64,000 nt of DNA, taken from Argonema antarcticum A004/B2 (GTDB lineage: Bacteria > Cyanobacteriota > Cyanobacteriia > Cyanobacteriales > Aerosakkonemataceae). Positions within the stretch are counted from its first letter, which is position 1, and every line of letters starts with the position of its first letter. The position numbers were made by a program, and so were the translations under genes. This document shows, in pieces, positions 34,393 through 43,183 of this stretch. Where the stretch lies: the NCBI RefSeq assembly GCF_023333585.1, contig NZ_JAIQZN010000022.1, positions 1-64,000 on the forward strand. The letters run 5' to 3'. A model generated the notes under the pieces. That model was given only the letters and a program-made list of their open reading frames with translations. It was not told the DNA's origin and did not search any database.

Positions 34393-34965
34393 ATGGATGA
34401 AGTTAATAATCAAGTAAATAAAGCCGAATTACGCCGTACTATTCTCCAAAAGCGAAAATCTATGCCTGTGGAAGAGTGGAGGGAAAAGTGCGATCGCATC
34501 TGCACCCATCTCCAATCCTCACCTTTGTTTACCCAAGCACAGACAATCCTGGCTTATTTTAGTTTCCGACAAGAACCAGATCTAGGCCAATTAGTTGACA
34601 ATAAGCGCCGCTGGGGATTTCCTCGCTGTGAGGGCAATTCTATGAACTGGCATATTTGGAAACCCGGAGAACCATTACGAAAAGGTGATCATGGCATTTT
34701 TGAACCTAATTTGGATTTGCCAACGTTAAACGTCAATGAGGTAGATTTAATTCTGGTTCCGTCTGTTGCTTGCGATGGGCGCGGGTATCGACTTGGATAT
34801 GGTGGCGGTTATTACGATCGCCTCCTGAGTTCACCTGAGTGGGCGTCAAAGCCTACAATTGGGATTGTGTTTGAATTTGCTTATCTGCCGCAGCTACCCA
34901 TTCAAGAATGGGACATTCAGCTAAATGGCGTTTGTACGGAAATGGGTTTAAGGATGAGACGATGA
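34393..34965 (+). CDS. 5-formyltetrahydrofolate cyclo-ligase
   Basis: A 190-residue ATP-dependent enzyme converting 5-formyl-THF to 5,10-methenyl-THF in the folate pool. The signature DGRGYRLGYGGGYYDRLL is present, with KAELRRTILQKR at the N-terminus and IFEPNLDLP before the nucleotide site. It starts seven bases after the PIN toxin gene, so it may share its transcript by accident of insertion of the toxin-antitoxin pair. Confidence 0.95.
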   Translation: MDEVNNQVNKAELRRTILQKRKSMPVEEWREKCDRICTHLQSSPLFTQAQTILAYFSFRQEPDLGQLVDNKRRWGFPRCEGNSMNWHIWKPGEPLRKGDHGIFEPNLDLPTLNVNEVDLILVPSVACDGRGYRLGYGGGYYDRLLSSPEWASKPTIGIVFEFAYLPQLPIQEWDIQLNGVCTEMGLRMRR

Positions 34966-35001
34966 AATTTCCAATTCTGATTATTCAACTCTCTGAACCC
35001 C

Positions 35002-35027
35002 GCGCAACGGACTATTGTCCGTTGCGC
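35002..35027 (+). terminator. Perfect 11-base hairpin after the folate gene
   Basis: GCGCAACGGAC-tatt-GTCCGTTGCGC, 37 bases after the stop codon. GC-rich, without a clean T-run. Confidence 0.55.
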
Positions 35028-35248
35028 TCCAAGCACCTACCGATGTAGTGTTGGAAAGTGATTTACTCACTAAAATACAATTACTATATTCCCATGTTTC
35101 ATTATACAAAGCAAGTGGTTTTACAAAGATTTACATAAATTTATGGGGAATAAATTAGGTGATTAGGTATTGATTTGGGAAGGATAAAGAAGAAGGGGAA
35201 AGAGAGATATTAGACTTGAAACATTGAGAATTGAGAGATTAAAAACCG

Positions 35249-36139
35249 ATGCCGGAGTCAAAGCAGGTGAAAAACGTTAAGCTACCAAAGCCAGAGGCTA
35301 GAACAAAAAGTGCAAATCGGTCGAAGTGGCGACAGGTTGGGACGTATGGGGTGCTGAGTGCGATCGCGCTACTGATGCTTTTCCCCCTACTCTGGCTCAT
35401 CGGTACCGCCTTCAAGTCGCCAACCGAAAATATTTTCCAGTTTCCGCCCCAGCTATTACCGAGTCAGCCAACATTCCAGAACTTTGTTACAGTTTGGCAG
35501 ACTAATCCATTTGGACGGTACTTATTTAACAGTACCCTGATTGCGGTACTAACAGTCGGATTGAATGTGCTGTTTTGTTCTCTAGCAGCTTACCCACTAG
35601 CGAGACTAAACTTTCGGGGAAAAGATGTCATTTTTAGTGGGATTGTTTCCACGATCATGATTCCCTTTCAAATCGTGATGATACCTTTGTATGTTTTAAC
35701 AGTACAGCTAGGTTTAAGGAATACATATTTAGGGATAATTTTTCCCAGTATAGCCTCGGCTTTTGGCATTTTTCTGCTGCGGCAAGCATTTCAAGGAGTG
35801 CCAAAAGAATTAGAAGAAGCTGCCAGAATGGATGGCTGTTCGGAACAGGGAATTTGGTGGTTTGTAATGCTTCCGGCTATTCGCCCTGCGCTGGTGACTT
35901 TAGCTATTTTTGTGTTTATCGGTTCTTGGAGTGATTTCCTTTGGCCTTTAATAGTCGTTGACCGACAGGAATATTACACCTTGCCATTGGGAGTAGCTTT
36001 GTTAGCGGGTACATTCTCTTTAGATTGGCGCTTGATTGCGGCGGGTTCGGTTATTTCCATTGCGCCTATTCTGATTTTATTTCTATTTATGCAGCGCTAT
36101 ATTGTATCAACCGATTCAGGTAGCGGCGTTAAAGGATGA
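35249..36139 (+). CDS. Carbohydrate ABC transporter permease (MalG/UgpE-like)
   Basis: A 296-residue permease with six membrane segments and the EAA loop EAARMDGCSEQGIWWFVMLPAIRPAL that contacts the ATPase. The first helix is LSAIALLMLFPLLWLIGTAF, and the family hallmark VSTIMIPFQIVMIPLYVL follows. This is the second-permease type of sugar uptake systems. No matching binding protein, first permease or ATPase lies nearby, so its partners must be encoded elsewhere. The N-terminus has a basic, Lys-rich extension. Confidence 0.92.
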   Translation: MPESKQVKNVKLPKPEARTKSANRSKWRQVGTYGVLSAIALLMLFPLLWLIGTAFKSPTENIFQFPPQLLPSQPTFQNFVTVWQTNPFGRYLFNSTLIAVLTVGLNVLFCSLAAYPLARLNFRGKDVIFSGIVSTIMIPFQIVMIPLYVLTVQLGLRNTYLGIIFPSIASAFGIFLLRQAFQGVPKELEEAARMDGCSEQGIWWFVMLPAIRPALVTLAIFVFIGSWSDFLWPLIVVDRQEYYTLPLGVALLAGTFSLDWRLIAAGSVISIAPILILFLFMQRYIVSTDSGSGVKG

Positions 36140-36230
36140 TATGTCTGTTTTCATCGTTGGTTAAATTTTAACCACAGATGAAGACGGATGAACACAGATG
36201 AACACAGATAAGAATAAGAACAAGAATTTT

Positions 36231-38876
36231 TTAGGGAACTGTTTTGGGATAAACGATGCGTTTGTGATGAAACTGTTGCCAGACTTGGACGAAGATTTCA
36301 GCAATTTGAGGCATTTCTTCGCGTCTTAGCCCTGAATCTACGAGTTGACGATCTTGCCAGCGGGCTTTGAGGATTTTATTGACAGTTACTAATGCTTCTT
36401 CATAGCTGACTTCTTTGAGACTTCGCAAAGCTGCCTCGCAGGCATCTGCCAGCATGACAATGCCAGTTTCTCGCGATTGAGGAATGGGGCCATCGTAGCG
36501 AAAATCAGGTTCTGGCACTGGTTGCTTGGAGTCTTGTTGGGCTTTGTGATAAAAGAAAGCAATCAAAATGGTTCCCTGATGTTCTGGTATAAAAGCTTGT
36601 ATTGCTTTGGGTAAGCGACAGCGACGGGCCATAACCAGTCCTTCGGTGACGTGCTTTTTAATAATGTCGGCACTTTCCCAAGGGTCATTAATTTCGTCGT
36701 GCTTATTTGGCCTGCCCATCTGATTTTCAATAAATCCCTGGGGATCGTGCAGTTTGCCGATATCGTGATAGAGGGTTCCTGTGCGGACAAGCTCAACATT
36801 GCAACCCAAAGTCTTGGCGGCAGCTTCTGCGAGGGTGGAGACAAAGAGGGTGTGCTGGAAAGTGCCTGGGGCTTCTTCTGCTAATCGCTTGAGGAGAGGT
36901 CGGTTCGGGTTGGCGAGTTCTGCTAAACGGATGGGGGTTAATAGGTCGAACAGGTGTTCTAGATAAGGACTTAACCCTAGAGCGACAACGCTCCATGCCA
37001 AGCCGGTGAGACTGTATAAGGCGGCGTCAAGGAGTACGGTATACCAGATGGAACCGACAGCGCCACTGAGCATGAGATTGAGCAGCAGATAGACGATTCC
37101 TTCAGTTAAGCCTACTGCCACACCTAAGAGGGCGAGTTCTTCGCGCGATCGCAGCCGTCCCGCAATTAAGCTGCCCACCAAACCACCAGCAGCACCTGCC
37201 AGGAGATGTTCCCAGGCAATTTCCATGCTAATAGGCAGTCCGAGAGTGAGCAGTCCGACAGCGGTAACGCCCAAAGCCGAACCGTAGAAGCTGCCCATTA
37301 ACAAACCAATGGCGGGCAAGCTGGTATAAGGCACGCCCAAGCTCACCAGCAGCGGCGTACTGAGAGTTAGAAGCAATATTAAGATGTGGTCTCGGCGGCG
37401 CAGTCCGGGGTGAAATCGCCTCTCCACGAGCCAAAAAACGCTGACGGCTCCGCTAACAAGGGCTCCGCACCCAATTAAGCCCAGCCAGTTAATGCCCCGA
37501 CCGCTTAAGCCGAAACGATCGAGCAGGACAAAATCGGCTTGGCTAATGGCTTCGCCTGCAAGGACAATCACCTGTCCTTGCCGCACTTCAATTATTTCAG
37601 GTTGCACTTCTCGTGCGGCCAGTTCGGCTTGCAGCCTTGTTTGTTCGGCATCTTCCTTTAAATTGGGCTGCAACGCTGCGATTAGAATCTTGGTTGCCAG
37701 AGGTTGTGCCGCTTCTGCTATCTGGGTTTTCGCGTGCATATTCACTGCTTCCCGCAAGACTTGAGGAGGTAAGCCATGAGGAATGCCTTGGGTGAGAATG
37801 CGCTCTGCCACTTGCCGGAGGCCGGTTTGGGTTTGTTGCCAAGCTGCATCGGACAATTGCAATGCCGAGATATCTTCAGAAGTTCCAGGTTCTGAAACCG
37901 ACTTGTTTGAGAAAACAGCGAGTGACCGGTTGTAAAGGTTCCGAACAACTGAGATTTTGTCAAGTAGGGCTGCTAATTCTGGGGAGGAAGTAGAGCTATG
38001 ATAGGCTTGCAGTTCGGCAACAGCTCGCTGTTGGATAGGCGAGAGGGTGGGAGTGGGAGAAGGGGTGAGAGTGAGCCTCTGTCTTGATTTCCCGGTTATT
38101 TGGGTATCCAAGGCTGCTGCTATAGTCCGCCATTCCCATTCTTGGCTGCTGCGTAGGTAAAGCTGGGTGGAAAGTGATAGTACAGAGGTTTTGGTAAAAG
38201 GAAAGGGCCCTTGAAGCTTCCGAGCTTCGTTGATTTGGTCGATCGATTTTTCCAGATTTTCGTAAATCTGTTGATTAGCGGCTAAATCGATCGCTAAGAC
38301 GGGCACTAAACCCCGGCGGGCTGCTTTTCGTTTGGCTTCCGTAGTTTTGGTGTCTTCGACCCTAGCGTCCACAGGAGCCGTAATTGTCGAGGGGGAAATG
38401 GTGCCGACATCGAGTTTTGGCTGGTTGTAGAAACGATGGCCTAAACTACTGGTGAGGGACAGCACTGCTAGAACCAAGGCAAGGCGAGGGCGATGAGATT
38501 TATGACGACGGGAATTTGCTCTGGGCGGATGCTGGCTTGGCAGTAGTTGTATGGGAGAGGAATTGGCCGCTAAAAGCGAACCAGACAATTGCTTTAGCAA
38601 AAGACTACCTAAAAAGCGGTGGTTATTACCTGTGTTTTTTGGACAGGTTATCTGCTTGGGAGCTACTGGTTTTTGCGTCGCCAGCTCGGAAGCGCTAACG
38701 CTAAGAGCAACGCCGTCAGGACGCTGACGCCAGGGCGAAGTTTGAACAAATGCTTTCGTGCAAACTTTAGCGAATTTGTGATGTCCTGGGGACTGGTTTC
38801 GCCAACGCAGATATTGATGGAACGCAACTCGCCGCCATTGCTTGAGCTGCTGTGTCAACGAGGTCAGCGTTTTCAT
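36231..38876 (-). CDS. 7TM-HD family phosphodiesterase (PgpH-like, probable c-di-AMP hydrolase)
   Basis: An 881-residue membrane protein. After a long basic N-terminal region and a first membrane helix (LALVLAVLSLTSSLG), an extracytoplasmic 7TMR-HDED domain (about 150-440) is followed by seven membrane helices (about 455-665) and a cytoplasmic HD domain (about 690-860): AEEAPGTFQHTLFVSTLAEAAA, GTLYHDIGKLHDP (HD pair) and IPEHQGT. This is the PgpH architecture that degrades cyclic di-AMP in other bacteria. Its N-terminus is longer than usual. Confidence 0.92.
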   Translation of the reverse strand: MKTLTSLTQQLKQWRRVAFHQYLRWRNQSPGHHKFAKVCTKAFVQTSPWRQRPDGVALSVSASELATQKPVAPKQITCPKNTGNNHRFLGSLLLKQLSGSLLAANSSPIQLLPSQHPPRANSRRHKSHRPRLALVLAVLSLTSSLGHRFYNQPKLDVGTISPSTITAPVDARVEDTKTTEAKRKAARRGLVPVLAIDLAANQQIYENLEKSIDQINEARKLQGPFPFTKTSVLSLSTQLYLRSSQEWEWRTIAAALDTQITGKSRQRLTLTPSPTPTLSPIQQRAVAELQAYHSSTSSPELAALLDKISVVRNLYNRSLAVFSNKSVSEPGTSEDISALQLSDAAWQQTQTGLRQVAERILTQGIPHGLPPQVLREAVNMHAKTQIAEAAQPLATKILIAALQPNLKEDAEQTRLQAELAAREVQPEIIEVRQGQVIVLAGEAISQADFVLLDRFGLSGRGINWLGLIGCGALVSGAVSVFWLVERRFHPGLRRRDHILILLLTLSTPLLVSLGVPYTSLPAIGLLMGSFYGSALGVTAVGLLTLGLPISMEIAWEHLLAGAAGGLVGSLIAGRLRSREELALLGVAVGLTEGIVYLLLNLMLSGAVGSIWYTVLLDAALYSLTGLAWSVVALGLSPYLEHLFDLLTPIRLAELANPNRPLLKRLAEEAPGTFQHTLFVSTLAEAAAKTLGCNVELVRTGTLYHDIGKLHDPQGFIENQMGRPNKHDEINDPWESADIIKKHVTEGLVMARRCRLPKAIQAFIPEHQGTILIAFFYHKAQQDSKQPVPEPDFRYDGPIPQSRETGIVMLADACEAALRSLKEVSYEEALVTVNKILKARWQDRQLVDSGLRREEMPQIAEIFVQVWQQFHHKRIVYPKTVP

Positions 38877-39156
38877 GTAGGAGCGGCAGTGACACCCTGA
38901 ATTTGGTAGCTCAATACTTAAAAGGGTGACCTTATACGTAATTATTATATAAGTCTGGTGGCTAAACTAGGCTCTACCACTAGGGGGATCGCAGGTGGAT
39001 CGAGTTTTGTTTAGGGCTGGGGATCGCATATCCCAAGGGTATATTTACTTTATGCAGACCGATCGGTCACAGACCTTGCCAGCCAAAATAAATTTACCGA
39101 TCTACCAGTCCCCAATGTACAAAGAGAGTGCGATCGCGTCAAGTAATAAGTTTGCT

Positions 39157-39507
39157 TTATAGATACTCTCCCAAAAAATCAAAACTATCGTTTTCCCAAC
39201 CGGGATCGGGCCATAACAGAAGCAGATAGCTGGTAATAGTTGTTTCGATTTCATCGCTATCTTCCCGGTCAAATAGTTCTGCCAGAGCTTTTATGTCTCC
39301 TTCTCTCAGAGGCGTAAAAGGTGAGGCGTAACCATCTAGGATTGCAAATGATTCTATGCCGATCGTAGTGTCAGCTTCCTCATTTATTTGGTTGACCCGT
39401 TGCCAACGGGATGCTCTGGCAGGTTTAGAGCTTGTGACTTCGTTGGTAAAACGAATTAGTTCTGCCAGATTTGAGGCCCCCTCTTCACTGGATGTGCTGA
39501 TAAACAT
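39157..39507 (-). CDS. Hypothetical acidic protein
   Basis: A 116-residue soluble protein, rich in Glu/Asp, with a central SFAILDGYASPFTPLREGDIKALAELFDRE and a C-terminal YLLLLWPDPGWENDSFDFLGEYL. No family is recognised. Codon use is like its neighbours and a short GGATGAGCC-type repeat lies upstream. Likely real but of unknown function. Confidence 0.6.
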   Translation of the reverse strand: MFISTSSEEGASNLAELIRFTNEVTSSKPARASRWQRVNQINEEADTTIGIESFAILDGYASPFTPLREGDIKALAELFDREDSDEIETTITSYLLLLWPDPGWENDSFDFLGEYL

Positions 39508-39743
39508 ATTGTCTTAAAAGGACTCAATCCCATCAATGGGGATGAGCCTCTCGCCCTAAAACTTCGTTTTTCTGTAAAATTAAGTGAAGTCTGGGCACCC
39601 TGATGCGATTGACTGAGCGCGAAGTTTTATGTTGGTCGCTGGCTCATCTGTTTGCTTTTACTTAAAGTTTCCCCAATATACATTCTCCCGGCGCGGAATG
39701 CAGAAATTTAAAGCAATTTTTCAGAGCCGCTGACTGCGGAAGC

Positions 39744-40253
39744 TTAGAACTTACCTGTTTCTGCTGGGGGAGCGCCAGTTCCCGGTTGATTGAAGAAGCG
39801 ATTTTTATCGGCCTCGGTTTGATAGAGGCAGTCAATTTCGGGTGAATTCTCTAGAGCGTTAGTGTACCCAAAGGTGTTCATGCGGTTTTTACACTCTCGC
39901 ACCTGCTCTGATGTCACCAGTTTTCTACTCTCCAGAATTGCCCAGTTATTGCTTCGCAGGACGCATCCGGGTTGCATACGCGGTTGGGTTACGTAGACGG
40001 TAAAGGGGTTTAATGTTACAAAGATGCGGGTGTCGGAGACGATCGCGCTGGCTCCATACTGAGCGCAAATATCGGGGTTCGGCGCACTGCGATCGATCAC
40101 TTCGCGGGATGCCACATTTTCGATGCTAGAATTGGCTGTGGTGCTAAAGCCAATGCCGACCCCGATTCCCAAAATAAATACGCCTGCAAGAATTGCCAGG
40201 GTGGTGGAATTAAAGGCGGAGGATTGAGAGGCGGCTGTAGATTTACGTTTCAT
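39744..40253 (-). CDS. DUF3172 family membrane-anchored protein
   Basis: A 169-residue protein with one N-terminal membrane helix (LAILAGVFILGIGVGIGFS) and an outer domain with NPDICAQYGASAIVSDTRIFVTLNPF, PGCVLRSNNWAILE and DCLYQTEADKNRF. These fit DUF3172, which is found in cyanobacteria and plastid-bearing organisms. Four cysteines in the outer part may form disulphides. Function unknown. Confidence 0.85.
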   Translation of the reverse strand: MKRKSTAASQSSAFNSTTLAILAGVFILGIGVGIGFSTTANSSIENVASREVIDRSAPNPDICAQYGASAIVSDTRIFVTLNPFTVYVTQPRMQPGCVLRSNNWAILESRKLVTSEQVRECKNRMNTFGYTNALENSPEIDCLYQTEADKNRFFNQPGTGAPPAETGKF

Positions 40254-40396
40254 GGTTGCTCGTGCAGTTTACCAGATTTTACGGAGAGTTAGGTTGCAAG
40301 TTCTCTTCCAGTATGCCGTTAATTTTCGGGAAATATCCCCAATTTAAGAAAAAAGGCCGACATGACAGTTTCACCATAGACAATTCAGAGCCATAA

Positions 40397-41344
40397 ATGT
40401 CTAGTTATCCGCTTGTTAGCATTTGTATCCCTGTATATAACGGCGCTGAATTTATTGAATCGCTTTTAAACACCATCCGTCAAACTACTTATCCCCATAT
40501 AGAAATTATTATCTCTGATGATAATTCTCAAGATGAAAGCCTGAATTTGCTTCGTGCATCTGACTTAGCTAATTCCCATATTTTCACTCATTCCAGATAC
40601 GGTTTAGTACCTAACTGGAACTATTGCATTTCCCAAGCGAAAGGCAAATATATTAAGTTCTTATTCCAAGACGATACTCTCGAACCAGACTGTATTACCA
40701 AGATGGTAAAAATGGCTGAGCAAGACGAAAAAATAGGTCTTGTTTTTAGCTGCCGCAACTTAATTTACGAACAGCCAATAGACATAGAATTTGTCACCGG
40801 AATGAAAGATTTACACAAACATTGGTCTAAGATTCAGTTTGTCCAATCTGGTATTACTCTTTTACAAGATCGTAATTTTTTTAAACCTCCCTACAACAAA
40901 ATTGGCGAACCTACAAATGTCTTGATTTGTCGGGAAGTTTTTGAGCGGGTTGGCTTATTCGACCCGGCTTTTAAGCAACTCGCTGACTTAGAGATGTGGC
41001 TGCGGATTATGACATATTATAAGATAGGATTTATTGACGAAAGACTAGCTTCATTTCGCATTCATCCCAATCAAGCAACCAGCCACAATCTTGGCGAAAA
41101 TAAAATTGAAACTTTGTTTGAGATTTATAAAGTATGGCTAAAAATTATTCGTAACAAAACTTATCAATCACTTCCCGGCGATTTACGCAAAAAAATGAGA
41201 GTGGAGCTAGTAAAAATTCTTTTAATTAAAGGTGTCAAAAGTGTAATATTATTAAGGTGGGATCAAGGTCGAAAAGTCAGGGCTCTGCTAAAAGAAGCTC
41301 TCGGCTCGACACCAGAGCCATCTGGGAATGAATTTCCAAGTTAG
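40397..41344 (+). CDS. Family 2 glycosyltransferase
   Basis: A 315-residue GT-A enzyme with VSICIPVYNGAEFIESLLNT, IIISDDNSQDES, LFQDDTLEPDC (DxD-like) and a C-terminal acceptor part with LADLEMWLRIM and RIHPNQAT. No membrane helix. It is alone, away from the main glycan cluster. Its substrate is not known; a role in polysaccharide or glycoprotein decoration is likely. It differs from the one at 26829 in length and C-terminus. Confidence 0.9.
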   Translation: MSSYPLVSICIPVYNGAEFIESLLNTIRQTTYPHIEIIISDDNSQDESLNLLRASDLANSHIFTHSRYGLVPNWNYCISQAKGKYIKFLFQDDTLEPDCITKMVKMAEQDEKIGLVFSCRNLIYEQPIDIEFVTGMKDLHKHWSKIQFVQSGITLLQDRNFFKPPYNKIGEPTNVLICREVFERVGLFDPAFKQLADLEMWLRIMTYYKIGFIDERLASFRIHPNQATSHNLGENKIETLFEIYKVWLKIIRNKTYQSLPGDLRKKMRVELVKILLIKGVKSVILLRWDQGRKVRALLKEALGSTPEPSGNEFPS

Positions 41345-41488
41345 GTAGGGCAAAGCATTTGGACAAAAAACACGGGTTAGAGCCATAAATTTTCGCCCCA
41401 ATGCTAATGCCTCCGGCACAAGTAAAGAGAACGCCCCACTAAGAAAGTTTGGCGTCAACAGAACTAACTTCAATTGAGGAACAATTTT

Positions 41489-41956
41489 ATGACTGACCCT
41501 TCCAACATTCGTAAGCTACTATCTGACCCTAATCTAGGACTGTTACCGCATATAGACAAATCTCTCAAGGAGATGCAAATCGACTTTGGGCATCAGCAAG
41601 ATAATTTCAAATGGGAGCCTTATGATTTAGAGTTGGGGGAGTGCCAAACTCACATGACACCTAATGATATAAAGCCAATAATAACGCAGTGGGTTTCTAT
41701 TAGGTTCCCTGTACTTGGACAAATCAAAGATAAGTTTGAAATCTTGATGTTAGCGGCAGAATTTCAGAATTCGCTTGATGGTGCAATTATTGATTGGAGT
41801 ACAAGGGAGCGGAGTCAGTATGATAATAAACCATTGAGGCGACCTGTTAGCACGATTACAGGTAAATTGGATTATGAGTTATTGAAGGAACCAGCTAACT
41901 CTTGCCGCGTTACGATTTATCGAGATTTTGAGTTAACATACGCGGCGACATTTTAA
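41489..41956 (+). CDS. Hypothetical protein
   Basis: A 155-residue soluble protein (MTDPSNIRKLLSDPNLGLL start) with no recognised domain. GAGGA eight bases before ATG 41489 supports the start over a TTG at 41474. It has mixed alpha/beta composition and a C-terminal YELLKEPANSCRVTIYRDFE. It sits just before a GC-rich hairpin. Confidence 0.6.
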   Translation: MTDPSNIRKLLSDPNLGLLPHIDKSLKEMQIDFGHQQDNFKWEPYDLELGECQTHMTPNDIKPIITQWVSIRFPVLGQIKDKFEILMLAAEFQNSLDGAIIDWSTRERSQYDNKPLRRPVSTITGKLDYELLKEPANSCRVTIYRDFELTYAATF

Positions 41957-41971
41957 TTTTTCCAGGAGCGA

Positions 41972-42003
41972 TTAAGGGGGGGGAAGCGGAAACCCCCCCT
42001 TAA
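41972..42003 (+). terminator. Hairpin after the hypothetical gene
   Basis: TTAAGGGGGGG pairs with CCCCCCCTTAA over a ten-base loop, followed by AAAGGGGGGC. Such poly-G/poly-C stems recur in cyanobacterial genomes and may stop transcription in both directions. Confidence 0.55.
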
Positions 42004-42070
42004 AAAGGGGGGCTGAGGGGATCTCTACGTAAGCCCTGCATTACTGAGAAATTTGCTGGTTTAATTCAAG

Positions 42071-42979
42071 ATGGGTAGATTTCTAAAGTTACTGCTAACT
42101 ATAACTATTTTGGTTTCATTGTTGCTTGTATCTCAGCAAGTGTTCGCACAACAGTGGCGTCCCGTCCGAGGCGGCATCCTTTTCGGTATTAGCGGTATGG
42201 CTATGATTCAGCAGCAAAAAAATTCTCTGGATTTGCTGATTGTCCATGACAATAAAGAAAAAGACCAGGGGCGTTTAGCGATCGTTACTATCAAGGGTAA
42301 AAATCAACCTCAATATTTGCCGTTGCAATGGCCAAACAACACAGATTTACCGAGAGATTTGGAGGGTATAACATCTGTTCCAGGAAGTTACAACCCTTTT
42401 TTCATGGCTCTAAGCAGTTCGGGAAAAATATATCATATTAAGCTGGATAATTCCCAGAAAAATATTTCGGTTCTCAAAATATTTAATTTACCTAATATTC
42501 CCGATCGAAGTAATTTTGAAGGATTTGCTTTACAGGAAATAGATGCAAAATTATTAGCTGTTTGGGCGCATCGGGGTGAAAGTGAAGAGGCGGCAATAAT
42601 TTATTGGGGGATTCTAAATCCAGCTACATATCAAATTACAAAAACAGGTTCTGTTAATCTGAAAGTGCCGTGGCCTACTAGCAATGTTCGCCACATTTCC
42701 GATCTTAAGATAGATGGGGCGGGAATTCTTTTTATTACGTCAGCAACCGATCCGGGGAACGATGGGCCATTCGAGTCGGCTGTATACGTGGCAGGTGCGT
42801 TTGAGGTGAGTGGAAATGCGATTGGATTTCGCCAAAATCCCGAACTTGTTCCCCTCTACCGTTATGATTACCACAAGATTGAAGCGATCGAACTCGTACC
42901 GGGTGCAGGGGGTGGCGTAATCGTCGGTACAGATGATGAAAATATGGGTTCGTCTTTATACATTGGTGGAAGTGGCTGA
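42071..42979 (+). CDS. Exported hypothetical protein
   Basis: A 302-residue protein with a clear signal peptide (KLLLTITILVSLLLVSQQVFA, cut likely after VFAQQ). The mature part has repeated hydrophobic strands (FFMALSSSGKIYHIKLD, RHISDLKIDGAGILFIT, GGGVIVGTDDENMGSS), suggesting a beta-propeller-like fold. No family is recognised. Its 3' end is abutted by a truncated gene on the other strand. Confidence 0.75.
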   Translation: MGRFLKLLLTITILVSLLLVSQQVFAQQWRPVRGGILFGISGMAMIQQQKNSLDLLIVHDNKEKDQGRLAIVTIKGKNQPQYLPLQWPNNTDLPRDLEGITSVPGSYNPFFMALSSSGKIYHIKLDNSQKNISVLKIFNLPNIPDRSNFEGFALQEIDAKLLAVWAHRGESEEAAIIYWGILNPATYQITKTGSVNLKVPWPTSNVRHISDLKIDGAGILFITSATDPGNDGPFESAVYVAGAFEVSGNAIGFRQNPELVPLYRYDYHKIEAIELVPGAGGGVIVGTDDENMGSSLYIGGSG

Positions 42980-43182
42980 TGCCTTGCTTTGCAGGAATAG
43001 GGATATATGTCAACTGCTTTTTTTAATCCATCTGGTTCCCGCGCGGCATCATTGAATGCTTGTTTAGTTGCAGATTCAATTGTTATATCGCATCCATAGT
43101 ATTTGACTATTTTTTGAGCAATACAGCAAACCGCAGCTGTATCGTTGTCAGATTCCGGAGTCCAGATACGCACGCTGGGCAT
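42980..43182 (-). pseudogene. Truncated partner gene of the AAA ATPase
   Basis: From ATG 43182, one base after the ATPase stop codon, the frame reads MPSVRIWTPESDNDTAAVCC and on to EPDGLKKAVDIY, about 58 residues that look like the start of a protein of the TOPRIM/DUF4276-like kind found next to such ATPases. It then runs into antisense of the neighbouring exported-protein gene, so the 3' part was lost, probably by a deletion at about 42980-43010. Family assignment is from memory and is weak; the coupling and the truncation are direct observations. Confidence 0.55.
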
Positions 43183-43183
43183 A

